This document shows, piece after piece, positions 8,686 to 18,471 of a stretch of 64,000 nt of DNA. A program made the position numbers and the translations under genes. The number at the start of each line of letters is the position of its first letter. Position 1 is the first letter of the stretch. This DNA is from Ruminococcus gauvreauii (GTDB lineage: Bacteria > Bacillota > Clostridia > Lachnospirales > Lachnospiraceae), in the NCBI RefSeq assembly GCF_025151995.1, contig NZ_CP102290.1, positions 682,001 through 746,000 on the forward strand, given 5' to 3'. Under the pieces are notes generated by a model. It ran no database searches and had not been told where the DNA came from. It worked only from the letters and a program-made list of their open reading frames with translations.

Positions 8686-10308
8686 ATGAACCCCATTCGT
8701 GTCATGATTGCAGAAGACGAGATCGCTATTGCAAACCTGATTAAGAATCTCATTGACTTTGAACGTTTGAACCTGGAATTTATTGGATTTGCTCTAAATG
8801 GTCAGATTGCTTACGAGATGATTTTGTCCGAGAAACCGGATATTGTCATTACCGATATTTCCATGCCTGTTATGAACGGATTGGAACTGATTGAAAAATC
8901 CAAGGATGAAAAACTGCCGGTACATTTTATCATCATCAGCGGTCTTACCTACTTTAATTATGCACTTTCCGCCATCAAAATGGGCGTTGAGGATTATTTA
9001 TTAAAACCTATCAACCAAACAGAATTAAACGACGTACTGGAAAAGACAATCCTGAAGATCGCATCTGCGCTGCAGGTCGATTTTCAGATTCAGAAACTGG
9101 GCATCGATACACATCTTCAGACCCAGAAGCTGCGGCGTTCTTTTATCATGGATATCCTGTATGATAAAGAACACCCGGTAGAATTAAATGAGCTTCAGAT
9201 CAATGAAGAATATGGCTTTTCTTTCCTGTCTGATACCCCTTTTCTAATGGGTATCACTTTAATCGACGGAATTTTGGAACTTAATCTTGCCACTCAGAAC
9301 GTAATTATCGAACAGCTGATGCGTAATTTCCAGACAGAGATGAAGGACCTGTGCATTGATATGGAAGTCTATAATAAAAACAATCAGTTTATTTTTCTGC
9401 TGAATTATGATCCTGACCAGGAAAGCCGGATTCTCGGTTCCATTGCTGCAATCAGAGAGGACCTGGCTTCTTATCTGTCCGCATATGAAGGGCTGCAGCT
9501 CACGATCAGCTGCGGGGTTACAGCTCCCAGGATCCAGAATCTTCCCTATTCTCTGGACACCGCACAGAAGGTTTTAAATGCACGAATCATCCAGGGACCA
9601 CAGCATGTTCTATATGCAAAGGAACTTCTGCTGAATAATGTGAAACCTGACTTTATATTGTCCAGTTCAGATTCAGGCTCGATCCGATCCTGCATTGAGA
9701 TCCGTGATACAAAAAAACTTGAAACCCTGCTGAAAACACTTTTTAAAGATGTGGCTTTAAATTGCCGCTCCTGTCCGCACTTACTGCTGGATGCTTTTTG
9801 CGATGCTTTATCCGGTATTCTGTCAGATTTTCATCAGCATAAGATAATCTCTGTCAATCTTGCAGACACCTATCTGCAGTACTGTGATGAGGTTGAACAG
9901 TATTTCACCTTAAAAGAGCTGATCCTTTTTACGGTATCTTTCATCCGGGAACTGCTTCCCCTTGATGATGAGACAAACTCTCAGGAAAACAGGCAGATTC
10001 AAACAGCTAAGGCTTACATCCAGGAACATTTCAGCGAAAACATCAAACTGGAAGATGTGGCGGAACAGATCTATCTGGCCCCCACTTACTTCGGTGTCCT
10101 GTTTAAAAAAGAGGTGGGTGAACCCTTCAGCTCCTATCTGACATCTGTCCGAATTGAGAAAGCAAAGGAACTGCTGCATGACGTGCGATACAATATTGCA
10201 GAAATTGCCAATGAGGTCGGTTATCAGGACAAGCGCTATTTCAGTAAATTATTCAAAGAACAGGTCGGCGTCACACCGAAAGAATACCGCAAAATTTACG
10301 CAAACTGA
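8686..10308 (+). CDS. response regulator, YesN/AraC type
   Basis: 540 residues: receiver domain at 1-120 with phospho-acceptor Asp57 (ITDISMP) and Lys107 (LLKP), a long linker domain (about 130-430), and an AraC double HTH at the C-terminus (about 440-540, ending GVTPKEYRKIYAN). The ATG at 8686 follows AGAGG and starts exactly at the receiver domain; the upstream in-frame extension is not supported. It is divergent from the sugar ABC operon and followed by its kinase after 11 bp. Confidence 0.92.
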   Translation: MNPIRVMIAEDEIAIANLIKNLIDFERLNLEFIGFALNGQIAYEMILSEKPDIVITDISMPVMNGLELIEKSKDEKLPVHFIIISGLTYFNYALSAIKMGVEDYLLKPINQTELNDVLEKTILKIASALQVDFQIQKLGIDTHLQTQKLRRSFIMDILYDKEHPVELNELQINEEYGFSFLSDTPFLMGITLIDGILELNLATQNVIIEQLMRNFQTEMKDLCIDMEVYNKNNQFIFLLNYDPDQESRILGSIAAIREDLASYLSAYEGLQLTISCGVTAPRIQNLPYSLDTAQKVLNARIIQGPQHVLYAKELLLNNVKPDFILSSSDSGSIRSCIEIRDTKKLETLLKTLFKDVALNCRSCPHLLLDAFCDALSGILSDFHQHKIISVNLADTYLQYCDEVEQYFTLKELILFTVSFIRELLPLDDETNSQENRQIQTAKAYIQEHFSENIKLEDVAEQIYLAPTYFGVLFKKEVGEPFSSYLTSVRIEKAKELLHDVRYNIAEIANEVGYQDKRYFSKLFKEQVGVTPKEYRKIYAN

Positions 10309-10319
10309 GGTAGAAAGCG

Positions 10320-11390
10320 ATGCGTGAGCAATTAATCAAATGTAAACAAAACATACAGATGTTCTGCAACACACAGTATTATACAGATTTTTTAAAAAAT
10401 ATCGGACTCACGATCTTCTTATGGGTCTTTTTTCTGGTCTCCGCGTTTCTGCTGGCGAAGGCGCCCGCCAGATCCCGGGGGCAGCATACGATGATCATAC
10501 TGTGGCTGCTGACCGGTCTGCTGGTCTTTGCTGTATTTACCGTCACTTACTGGATCCGTTATTATCATACCGTCATAACAGCGGCACTGAAAATAGAAAA
10601 CATCAAAAAAAAGTATTCGCTGATTGATGCAGATAAAATGACAAATTATGTATCCTCACTCAACATTATTCTGGATCTGATCGATTCTTCGCTGGAAAAA
10701 GAATATTCGAACCGACTGCTTCAAAAACAGGCAGAGCTGGATGCCATGCAAAGCCAGATCAACCCTCATTTTCTGTATAATACGCTGGATACCATCCGCG
10801 GGTATGCCGTGATGGAGGACGCGCCATTGACTTCCGATATGGTTGAAGTGCTTTCCCGGCTGTTCCGCTACATGATCAGTCAGAAAAATGAACTGGTAAC
10901 CCTGCGGCAGGAGCTGAGTACCCTGCATGATTATATAAAAATACAGGAATACCGTATTAATCAGCATATCGTTTTTATGCAGAATATTGCACCGGATCTG
11001 CAGATTATGAATTATCGTATTCCGAAACTGATCATTCAGCCTTTTATCGAAAACGCGATCAAACACGGGATCAAGGGACTCTCTAAAGATTTTGTGATCA
11101 CACTGAGCATACACAATACACAGTCCCGGCTGATCATCAGCATTTCCGATAACGGCAGCGGTATGACACCGGAACAGCTTCGAACGCTGAATCAAAAACT
11201 TGCCGGAAATGAAACGGATTCGCTGCACACCGTCAAAGATAAAAAAACCGGAAGCGGTATTGCGCTTACCAATGTCAATTCAAGGATCAAGCTTTTGTAC
11301 GGTGATTCATTCGGCGTCGTCGCCTACAGTACACTTGGAAAAGGATCTGAATTTCAGATATCTCTTCCTTATTATCAAAATCAGGAGTAA
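10320..11390 (+). CDS. sensor histidine kinase, YesM/LytS-like, nearly no extracellular domain
   Basis: 356 residues with two membrane helices (about 28-47 and 57-79) separated by only about ten residues, then a His_kinase domain (phospho-His about 150 in QSQINPHFLYN) and a HATPase_c domain with the N-box FIENAIKHG and a GSGIALTNV glycine box. YesM kinases normally carry a large extracellular dCache domain; here it is absent, so the signal must come through the membrane or from a partner protein. It overlaps the next gene by TAATG. Confidence 0.9.
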   Translation: MREQLIKCKQNIQMFCNTQYYTDFLKNIGLTIFLWVFFLVSAFLLAKAPARSRGQHTMIILWLLTGLLVFAVFTVTYWIRYYHTVITAALKIENIKKKYSLIDADKMTNYVSSLNIILDLIDSSLEKEYSNRLLQKQAELDAMQSQINPHFLYNTLDTIRGYAVMEDAPLTSDMVEVLSRLFRYMISQKNELVTLRQELSTLHDYIKIQEYRINQHIVFMQNIAPDLQIMNYRIPKLIIQPFIENAIKHGIKGLSKDFVITLSIHNTQSRLIISISDNGSGMTPEQLRTLNQKLAGNETDSLHTVKDKKTGSGIALTNVNSRIKLLYGDSFGVVAYSTLGKGSEFQISLPYYQNQE

Positions 11391-12811
11391 TGATTGCCAT
11401 GCAGCATGAAGTTTTGCGTCTGACCCACATTGGCCGGGCCGTCGACAACCAGATGATCAATGATATTTCATTTACGCTCTATGCTCAGGAAGCACTGTGC
11501 ATTCTGACTGAAGATATCGAGACCAAAAACTTTCTTCTCGATTTTCTGCAGGGCGACATTTCGTCGGATCAGGGATATCTCTATATCAATGATACCCCGA
11601 AAACACTTTACAGTCTGGAACAGGCACGCAATGCGGGAATCTATGTCGTCGACGAAAAACAGCTGGTGGGTTCCATGAGTGTCGCACATAATCTATATAT
11701 GACTTCTTCTTCTTTCTACAATAAATTAAAGTTTCTGGAACCCCATGCCATTCACGCAGCTGCGGAAGACCTGTTGGACCGTTTTTCACTGGGGTATATC
11801 AAGCCTGCGGCAGTTGTCGATACCCTGCCGTTTCCTGATATTTATATCCTCTCTATCCTGCACGCTTATACCAGCGGTGCCAAAGTCATCGTGCTCAATA
11901 CGCCCTCATTTATTTTCTACCAGCCGAAAGAGACAAAAAAGCTTCAGCGCATCGTAAGCATCCTGAAGGAGAAAGGCGTATCACTGCTGTGGTTTTCCAA
12001 CAAATGGAATCCAGTGTTTCAAAATTTTGACCGTTTTGCCGTTATAAAAAACGGCGTCGTCACACAGCTTTCCAAATTGACCACCATTCCTCCGGTGATC
12101 GCAGACGGTGATTTTATGAATACCCAGCTGAAACGCCTGACGCTCCATGCAGATAACAGAAAAAAAGTATTGCAGTGCATCGATGTTTCGAGTGCTGAGT
12201 ACCCCGCGAAACGCTTTAACTTTTCGCTGTATCAGGGAGAAATTCTGGGAATCTGCGACAGCGACCATATTTTATCGTCTTTTATGAATTCATTGTCTGA
12301 CGGAAAATTGCCTAAAACAGGGACTCTTGTACTGGATGACGCAAATTATCATCCAAATTTTCATACCAAAAACCAGATCGCATTTATATCCTCTTCGATC
12401 GGGCATCAACGGGTTTTTCCGCAGATGAATCTTTATGACAACGTGTCATTACTGCTGAATAAACCGATGTACAATGTCGGGGGGTTCTTAAATAAGCGCA
12501 TACGCAACCATATGGTTTTTGCTGCACTTGAGTCCATCCATGCCGATTATCTCGTCAGGGAATACGGTTCCAGACGCAACCTGAAGGGTATGAATGTCCA
12601 TGACCAGTTCATGGTGGAGATCGCCAAATGGTTATGTCTTCACCCCAGGGTTTTCATATTCAGCGACCCGTACACGGTCTACGACAATCTGTCAGAATAT
12701 CATTTTGGAAGGCTGCTCGAGTATCTGCAGGAACTTGACATTTCCATCCTGCTCATCTCCAGCAGCGAAGAAAACCTGTCCAAATTCTGCACACGTGTCA
12801 TCAGCACCTGA
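11390..12811 (+). CDS. degenerate twin ABC ATPase-like protein (predicted non-catalytic, regulatory)
   Basis: 473 residues, colinear with the RbsA-type twin ATPases elsewhere in this window, but all nucleotide-handling motifs are lost in both halves. In half 1 Walker A GENGAGKST is replaced by TEDIETKNF, Walker B LDEPT by LNTPS and the H-loop SHK by SNK. In half 2 the Walker A region reads CDSDHILSS, the signature LSGGNQQK reads MNVHDQFM and Walker B reads FSDPYT. The fold-supporting hydrophobic pattern is kept and the frame is open, so it is under selection and not a pseudogene. It is cotranscribed with the YesN/YesM pair. A role as an adaptor linking sugar permease state to the kinase is inference. 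The start is either ATG 11390 (coupled to the kinase stop) or ATG 11399 (11 bp from AGGAG). Confidence 0.75.
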   Translation: MIAMQHEVLRLTHIGRAVDNQMINDISFTLYAQEALCILTEDIETKNFLLDFLQGDISSDQGYLYINDTPKTLYSLEQARNAGIYVVDEKQLVGSMSVAHNLYMTSSSFYNKLKFLEPHAIHAAAEDLLDRFSLGYIKPAAVVDTLPFPDIYILSILHAYTSGAKVIVLNTPSFIFYQPKETKKLQRIVSILKEKGVSLLWFSNKWNPVFQNFDRFAVIKNGVVTQLSKLTTIPPVIADGDFMNTQLKRLTLHADNRKKVLQCIDVSSAEYPAKRFNFSLYQGEILGICDSDHILSSFMNSLSDGKLPKTGTLVLDDANYHPNFHTKNQIAFISSSIGHQRVFPQMNLYDNVSLLLNKPMYNVGGFLNKRIRNHMVFAALESIHADYLVREYGSRRNLKGMNVHDQFMVEIAKWLCLHPRVFIFSDPYTVYDNLSEYHFGRLLEYLQELDISILLISSSEENLSKFCTRVIST

Positions 12812-12814
12812 GTA

Positions 12815-12853
12815 AAAAAGAGGTTTCCATCTGCTGCATGGAATCTCTTTTTT
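12815..12853 (+). terminator. rho-independent terminator
   Basis: Stem of AAAAAGAG and TTTCCAT paired with ATGGAA and CTCTTTTT, followed by T6, directly after the two-component operon. Confidence 0.8.
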
Positions 12854-12968
12854 GAGTTACAGTTATTACCAGCTGGGAATCTTTGTCCTGCGGGATAAAG
12901 ATCATATCTTGCAAGAAATCTGTCCCCGGTTATATTAAGATAGACAAAACAAAGAGGAGTAAATGATT

Positions 12969-13811
12969 ATGAAGCAGCCGCATGAAAAACGTCAGATCTG
13001 TTATGACCATACGCTTCAGATTGAAGCATATCAGTTAAAAGGAATCGTTCAGAAATTCCCCAATCACTTTCACGAATGTTACGTGATCGGCTACGTAGAA
13101 CGGGGCAGCCGGCACCTGAAATGCAATCAGCAGGAGTATGCTCTTGAAAAAGGTGACCTGGTGCTGTTTAACCCGCTGGATAAGCATTTCTGCGAACCCG
13201 TAAACGGAGAAGATCTCGACTACAGGGCCATTAACATACCCGCAGATGTCATGATTAAAGCCGCGCGTGATATTACCGGAGCCCCATATACACCACATTT
13301 CACCAGTACAGTTGTCAGACAGAGTGACGCAGCACAGTCGGTCAACAGTCTCTATACTGCAGTGACGGAACATCAGACATCTTTTGAAAAAGAAGAGGCT
13401 TTTTTCTTTCTGCTGGAACAGATCATCAAAGAGCACTCTGAAACCTTTGAGAATGCCGATGTCTCCACGCCTGATTCCTGGATCATACAAATCTGCAGGT
13501 TTATGGAGGACTCCTATGAGCAGGAAATCAGTCTGGATGACCTCTCTGCATTTGCAGGCTTAAGCAAATCGTATCTGCTGCGGTCATTCACCCGGCAGAT
13601 GGGTATCTCGCCTTACCGCTATCTGCAGACCGTACGCATAAATCAGGCAAAAAAACTTCTGGAAACCGGTACTCCGGTGATCGATACCGCTGCAAAAACC
13701 GGTTTTTCAGACCAAAGTCACTTCACCAACTTTTTCCGGAATTTTATCGGCCTGACCCCGAAACAATACCAGAGAATCTTCACAGCGGAGGTATCCCATG
13801 AGACAAAATAA
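12969..13811 (+). CDS. AraC-family regulator with cupin sensor
   Basis: 280 residues: N-terminal cupin/AraC-binding domain (about 10-150, HFHECYVIGYVERG), C-terminal AraC double HTH (about 180-275, ending GLTPKQYQRIF). The second ATG at 12969 is preferred because AGGAG is 9 bp away; the first ATG at 12963 is only 3 bp from it. It overlaps the EamA transporter gene by 14 bp, so it probably controls its own operon. Promoter TTGCAA-16-TATATT lies upstream. Confidence 0.88.
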   Translation: MKQPHEKRQICYDHTLQIEAYQLKGIVQKFPNHFHECYVIGYVERGSRHLKCNQQEYALEKGDLVLFNPLDKHFCEPVNGEDLDYRAINIPADVMIKAARDITGAPYTPHFTSTVVRQSDAAQSVNSLYTAVTEHQTSFEKEEAFFFLLEQIIKEHSETFENADVSTPDSWIIQICRFMEDSYEQEISLDDLSAFAGLSKSYLLRSFTRQMGISPYRYLQTVRINQAKKLLETGTPVIDTAAKTGFSDQSHFTNFFRNFIGLTPKQYQRIFTAEVSHETK

Positions 13812-14685
13812 GACAGCTGCAGGCCATCTGTGTGCATTCATCACCATTCTGATCTGGGGGACGACATTTATATCGACGAAAGTTCTGCTGAAAGATTTCA
13901 CACCCGTTGAAATTCTGTTCTGCCGATTTCTTCTCGGCACTGCCGCTCTGTGTATCGTCCATCCGCGACGTCTGCGTCTGAAAGACCCGCGCCAGGAGAT
14001 CACATTTGCATGCGCGGGACTGTGCGGTGTCTGCCTGTATTACCTGTTGGAAAACATTGCCCTGACATATACACTGGCCTCCAACGTCGGAATCATCGTT
14101 TCGGTATCTCCGTTCTTCGTGGCAATTCTGACGCACCTGTTTTCAGACGGAGAGCGTCCAAAGAAGCGCTTCTTTCTGGGATTTGCAGTTGCCGTTACCG
14201 GTATCGTGCTGATTAACATCAATGAATCAGGCGCTTTTCAGCTCAATCCCAAAGGTGACCTGCTCGCGCTGTGTGCCGCCATCATATGGGCGGTATATTC
14301 GCTTCTGTCAAAGAAGATCAGCGGCTACGGCTATAACACCATTCAGGCAACGAGACGAATCTTTTTTTACGGCCTTCTGTTTATGGTACCGGCGCTTTGC
14401 CTGTTTGGGTTCAAGCCGTCTCTTTCGTCTTTTAAGGATCCTGTGTGTATACTGAATCTGATCTATCTCGGTCTCGGTGCCTCCGCCGTGTGCTTTGTCA
14501 CCTGGAACTATGCGGTCCGCTGCCTCGGTGCTGTGAAAACGAGTATTTACATATACCTCGTTCCCGTGATCACGATCGTAACTGCCGTCATCGTACTGCA
14601 CGAAAGACTGACCGTGATCGCCGGTGTCGGAGCCGCGCTGACTTTAGCCGGACTGATTATATCAGAAAACAGGAGAGGGGCATAG
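13798..14685 (+). CDS. EamA/DMT-family transporter
   Basis: 295 residues, ten hydrophobic helices arranged as two EamA repeats (about 8-140 and 150-290). The family moves metabolites such as amino acids, nucleosides or drugs outward; the substrate is not readable. The N-terminal start motif ITILIWGTTFISTKVLLK is typical. It overlaps the AraC gene, which suggests inducible export. The stop codon TAG lies inside the loop of the terminator hairpin. Confidence 0.88.
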   Translation: MRQNKTAAGHLCAFITILIWGTTFISTKVLLKDFTPVEILFCRFLLGTAALCIVHPRRLRLKDPRQEITFACAGLCGVCLYYLLENIALTYTLASNVGIIVSVSPFFVAILTHLFSDGERPKKRFFLGFAVAVTGIVLININESGAFQLNPKGDLLALCAAIIWAVYSLLSKKISGYGYNTIQATRRIFFYGLLFMVPALCLFGFKPSLSSFKDPVCILNLIYLGLGASAVCFVTWNYAVRCLGAVKTSIYIYLVPVITIVTAVIVLHERLTVIAGVGAALTLAGLIISENRRGA

Positions 14686-14694
14686 CCCCTCTCC
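14672..14694 (+). terminator. rho-independent terminator of the AraC-EamA operon
   Basis: 9-bp perfect stem GGAGAGGGG/CCCCTCTCC with loop CATAG, followed by ATTATTTTTTTT. The eamA stop codon is in the loop, and the T-tract overlaps the 3' end of the converging FadR gene. Confidence 0.85.
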
Positions 14695-14697
14695 AAA

Positions 14698-15426
14698 TTA
14701 TTTTTTTTCAAATTCCGATCTTCTGCGCATTCCTGCCTGTTTCATCACAGCCGTGGATGCTCCGTCTATGGCATCAATCGCCGTAATCGCTTTTTCCTCA
14801 TCCCTGTCCATGATAGCATTTGCCAATGTTAAATGATCAGGCACTGTCCTGACCCAGTGATACGGATCATATTCAAGTTCATTCCAATAGTCCTGAAATA
14901 TACCGATCCGAAGCGAATTAACGATCTGTGCCACTGTCTGGTTCTCCGCCAGTTCCATTAACTTCATATGAAACTCATGGTCCAGGTCATCATCATACCT
15001 GTCTTGTTCATATAATGCCATCATTTCCTGCGCAAGCCTCAGCAACTCCTGTTTTCCTTTTCGGTTCTCCAGCTGAATTGCCTTTCTGACAGCCATATGT
15101 TCTAACGTTACTTTTAATTCCTGAAGCTCAAAGAGGTTTTTCTTCATCAATTTCAGCTGAACAGAAGAGTTTTCTTCCGGCGGCTCTTTTAAAAATGTTC
15201 CAAGCCCTGTCTTCACTTCAATCATTCCACGGTTTTCCAGCACACGCATGGCCTCCCGAACGGAATTTCTCCCTGTCTGAAACATTTTCGCCAGCTCACG
15301 CTCTGAAGGCAGCTTGTCTCCCGCCTGCAGCTCATTCGCTTTTGCATAATCAAAGATTGCATCCGCCACCTTGATATATAACAGATCCTTCGACACCGGC
15401 CCAATCTGAACAGTATTTTTTTCCAT
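14698..15426 (-). CDS. GntR-family regulator, FadR subfamily (FCD domain)
   Basis: 242 residues: winged HTH (about 25-85, KLPSERELAKMFQTGRNSVREAMRVLE) and FCD domain (about 105-230). The ATG at 15426 is chosen because AGGGGG lies 5 bp before it; a GTG six codons upstream is less well placed. It ends a run of CUT1 transporter genes but has its own promoter. The PLP-enzyme promoter at the head of the transporter operon carries a TGGT-N3-ACCA site, the known FadR-type operator pattern, so it likely represses that operon. Confidence 0.9.
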   Translation of the reverse strand: MEKNTVQIGPVSKDLLYIKVADAIFDYAKANELQAGDKLPSERELAKMFQTGRNSVREAMRVLENRGMIEVKTGLGTFLKEPPEENSSVQLKLMKKNLFELQELKVTLEHMAVRKAIQLENRKGKQELLRLAQEMMALYEQDRYDDDLDHEFHMKLMELAENQTVAQIVNSLRIGIFQDYWNELEYDPYHWVRTVPDHLTLANAIMDRDEEKAITAIDAIDGASTAVMKQAGMRRRSEFEKK

Positions 15427-15487
15427 ATTCTCCCCCTTTGACACCCTGGGTTCCTGTCAAAACACATCAGGGCAATTCCATATATAA

Positions 15488-15538
15488 GATAACACGATAA
15501 ACTGTTATCATTATACCAACATATGGTATATTAGACAA
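15488..15538 (-). promoter_or_regulatory. promoter of the FadR-type gene with inverted repeats
   Basis: On the minus strand: TTGTCT (15533-15538, in the 3' end of the ATPase gene), 17-bp spacer containing TACCA-N5-TGGTA, TATAAT (15510-15515), then GATAACA-N8-TGTTATC at 15488-15509 over the start region. The two inverted repeats are candidate autoregulatory sites. Confidence 0.65.
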
Positions 15539-16649
15539 GATTTTCACCCGTTTCTACGTCAAATAAATGGAGCAGTTCTTTGTTAATCTGAAAACGTAAT
15601 GTCTCTCCATACTGCATACTGCCCTTATATTCATCAGACAATTCCGTCACGGGTACCCTAATGATAAACTCTTTTTCGTCCGCCGTCAAATGAATATGTA
15701 CTTCACTTCCCATCATCTCCCAAACGTCTGATATGCCCGTCATGTTTTCACCCTCGTTGGTATCTGACAGCCTTATGTGTTCCGGTCGGATTCCCACCGT
15801 TACCTTCCGATCTCTTTGGTTTTGCCTGCTCAGGCGTCCGGCGATCCCATCCGGCAAGACAATACTTGTATTCAGCACTTCCAGCACATATTGTTTCCCA
15901 TTCCTTATAAGATTGCCGTCAAGGAAATTCATCTGAGGACTGCCGATAAATCCTGCTACAAAAAGGTTTTTGGGATGGTTGAATACTTCCTGCGGCGTAC
16001 CAATCTGCTGAATAAATCCATCTTTCATAATCACAATACGGTCTCCCAGTGTCATTGCTTCCGTCTGGTCATGTGTAACATACAAAAAAGTTGTATTGAT
16101 TTTCTGCCGCAGTTTCATGATCTCCGCCCTCATCTGATTTCTGAGCTTTGCATCGAGATTCGAAAGCGGCTCGTCCATAAGAAAAACCCGCGGTTCTCTT
16201 ACGATCGCACGCCCGATCGCTACCCGCTGCCGCTGACCTCCGGAGAGCTCTTTGGGTTTTCGCTTCAGATAATCGGTAATTCCCAGTATTTCAGCTGCCT
16301 CGCGTACTTTTTTATCAATGTCCGCCTTTTTCTCCTTTCGCAGTTTCAGCGCGAACGCCATATTTTCATAGACCGTCATATGCGGATACAACGCATAGTT
16401 CTGAAACACCATCGCAATGTCCCGGTCCTTAGGTGCAAGTTCATTGACCAGCTCCTCTCCTATATACAGTTCGCCGCTGCTGATCTCTTCCAGTCCTGCA
16501 ACCATACGAAGTGTCGTAGATTTTCCGCATCCGGACGGGCCTACCAGAACTATAAATTCTTTATCATCGATTTCCAGATTAAAGTCATGGACTGCTACAA
16601 CATCCTTTCCATATACTTTTTTAATATTATGTAATGAAACTTTTGCCAT
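15531..16649 (-). CDS. CUT1 ABC transporter ATP-binding protein (MsmK/UgpC-like)
   Basis: 372 residues: ABC domain with Walker A GPSGCGKST, signature LSGGQRQRVAIGRA, Walker B FLMDEPLSNLDAKL, and a C-terminal TOBE/regulatory domain (about 240-372). This class energises one or several carbohydrate importers. The start at 16649 follows GGAGG; the ATG six codons earlier is not supported. It is the last gene of the PLP enzyme, binding protein, permease, permease, ATPase operon. Confidence 0.93.
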   Translation of the reverse strand: MAKVSLHNIKKVYGKDVVAVHDFNLEIDDKEFIVLVGPSGCGKSTTLRMVAGLEEISSGELYIGEELVNELAPKDRDIAMVFQNYALYPHMTVYENMAFALKLRKEKKADIDKKVREAAEILGITDYLKRKPKELSGGQRQRVAIGRAIVREPRVFLMDEPLSNLDAKLRNQMRAEIMKLRQKINTTFLYVTHDQTEAMTLGDRIVIMKDGFIQQIGTPQEVFNHPKNLFVAGFIGSPQMNFLDGNLIRNGKQYVLEVLNTSIVLPDGIAGRLSRQNQRDRKVTVGIRPEHIRLSDTNEGENMTGISDVWEMMGSEVHIHLTADEKEFIIRVPVTELSDEYKGSMQYGETLRFQINKELLHLFDVETGENLV

Positions 16650-16677
16650 ACCGTTCCTCCATTTCACATTTTCGGGC

Positions 16678-17526
16678 TTACTCTTTTACAGAACCTGCTG
16701 TCAGCCCTTCCACCACGTATTTCTGCACGATCATAAACATGACCGCCGTCGGAACCAGTGCAAGCATTCCTCCTGCCATCATGGCTCCCCATTTCACATT
16801 GTTTTTGCCGATCAGGCTCTTAAGCCCAACCGGTATCGTCCATGCCGACGGCTCACTTGTAAAAATAATACCTGCAATCAGTTCATTCCACGCCCCGATA
16901 AACGCAAATACAAACACTGCGACGATTCCCGGAAACATGACCGGTAAGATCACCTTCCGCAGGCTTCTCATCCTGGAACACCCATCTACCATCGCGGCCT
17001 CTTCCAGCGAATAAGGTATCCCCTCAAAAAAGCTTCTCATTGTTATCACACAGAACGGCAGATTCGTGATCACATAAAAAATCCACAGTCCAAGATGCGG
17101 AACATTTGCAATAATCCCCATTTTTGCATAGACGGTATACAGTGGAATAATCACCAGTATTCCAGGCACCATCTGGGTAATCAGAAAAAATAACAGCATC
17201 GGGGTCTTCCCACGGAATCTGTAACGTGCCAGTCCATATCCGCCGAAAATGGAAAGAATCGTTACCGCGACAGCAGTCGATACCGACAGTATGATGCTGT
17301 TTCTGAGAAAGTCACCATAGCTGAAGATCTTAAATAGATCCCGGTAATTATCCAGCGTGAACGTGTGTGGAAAATAAGTGACCAGCTGTGTATTAATGAT
17401 TTCCTCATGCGGTTTAAAAGATGTAATGGCCATCCAGTAAATCGGCAGCATCACAAACAGAAGGAAAAAGCTCAGGATAAATACCCGTAAAACGACTGCC
17501 GCACCTCTCTTTTGTCTACTGCTCAT
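16678..17526 (-). CDS. CUT1 ABC transporter permease (MalG-like)
   Basis: 282 residues, six hydrophobic helices. The EAA loop is visible (EAAMVDGCSRMRSLRKVILP), which docks the ATPase. The N-terminal region ITSFKPHEEI is typical of the second permease of family 1 sugar importers. It directly abuts the MalF-like gene. Confidence 0.93.
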   Translation of the reverse strand: MSSRQKRGAAVVLRVFILSFFLLFVMLPIYWMAITSFKPHEEIINTQLVTYFPHTFTLDNYRDLFKIFSYGDFLRNSIILSVSTAVAVTILSIFGGYGLARYRFRGKTPMLLFFLITQMVPGILVIIPLYTVYAKMGIIANVPHLGLWIFYVITNLPFCVITMRSFFEGIPYSLEEAAMVDGCSRMRSLRKVILPVMFPGIVAVFVFAFIGAWNELIAGIIFTSEPSAWTIPVGLKSLIGKNNVKWGAMMAGGMLALVPTAVMFMIVQKYVVEGLTAGSVKE

Positions 17527-18450
17527 CTACATCCCCTCCTCATAATTTGTCACTTTCAGAAATACCAGCGTGTATAGCATCAGTGCTGTCATCAACAGTA
17601 CCCCGATCGCAGATGCGAACCCAAAATCGTAACCTGAGAATGCCCTCGTGTACATATAAGTCGGCAATGTCATGGAATAATTGGCGGGGCCTCCATTCGT
17701 TATTACAACGATCAAATCAAAGGAATTTAAAATCCAGATCGTTCTTAGCAGCAATGTCATAATAATCGTTGGTTTGATATAGGGTACCGTGATCCGGAAG
17801 AACTTCTTTACCGCGCCTGCACCGTCAATACTCGCAGCCTCAAAAATATCTGACGGAATTGACTGCAGTGCAGCCAGAATCATAATTGCAAAGAAGGGAA
17901 CGCCGATCCAGATCATGGCAAGTATGACCACAAACAATGAATATCCCGGTGTTCCCAGCCAGGCTATATTCTTATCTATCATGCCAAGCTTCATCAAGAG
18001 ATCATTGACTACCCCATACTCTCCGTTGAACGACCACCGAAACATTAAACCGACTACAAAAGCCGAGAATGCCCACGGCAGAAAGACGATGGACTGATAA
18101 ATCCCGCGTCCCCTGAATTTTTTCCAGAGTGCCAGAGCAAGTGCCATCCCAAGAAGAAACTGCCCTGCAACCGAGCAAAACACATAGATCACCGTGTTTT
18201 TCAGTATCAGCCCCAGATTCTCATCCGAAAACAGTTTCCTGAAATTATCAAGCCCGTTAAAATGAATATCTGCAGATCCCAGTTTATACTGCTGAAACGC
18301 CATAATAAAACTGTTTACCAGCGGAACCGCAAACACAATGAGCAGCAGAACCAATACCGGCATTAAAAGAGTATATGGTTCCATCATCCTTTTTGTGTGA
18401 TTCCACCCTCTTTTATGAGCCGGTATTTTCCGGGTGCTTTTTTGCGCCAT
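17527..18450 (-). CDS. CUT1 ABC transporter permease (MalF-like)
   Basis: 307 residues, six hydrophobic helices, EAA loop FEAASIDGAGAVKKFFRITVP. The ATG at 18450 is preceded by AAAGGAGG at good spacing; the frame's earlier start is not supported. It lies downstream of a stem-loop that separates it from the binding-protein gene. Confidence 0.92.
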   Translation of the reverse strand: MAQKSTRKIPAHKRGWNHTKRMMEPYTLLMPVLVLLLIVFAVPLVNSFIMAFQQYKLGSADIHFNGLDNFRKLFSDENLGLILKNTVIYVFCSVAGQFLLGMALALALWKKFRGRGIYQSIVFLPWAFSAFVVGLMFRWSFNGEYGVVNDLLMKLGMIDKNIAWLGTPGYSLFVVILAMIWIGVPFFAIMILAALQSIPSDIFEAASIDGAGAVKKFFRITVPYIKPTIIMTLLLRTIWILNSFDLIVVITNGGPANYSMTLPTYMYTRAFSGYDFGFASAIGVLLMTALMLYTLVFLKVTNYEEGM

Positions 18451-18471
18451 TTGAATACCTCCTTTTACGAA

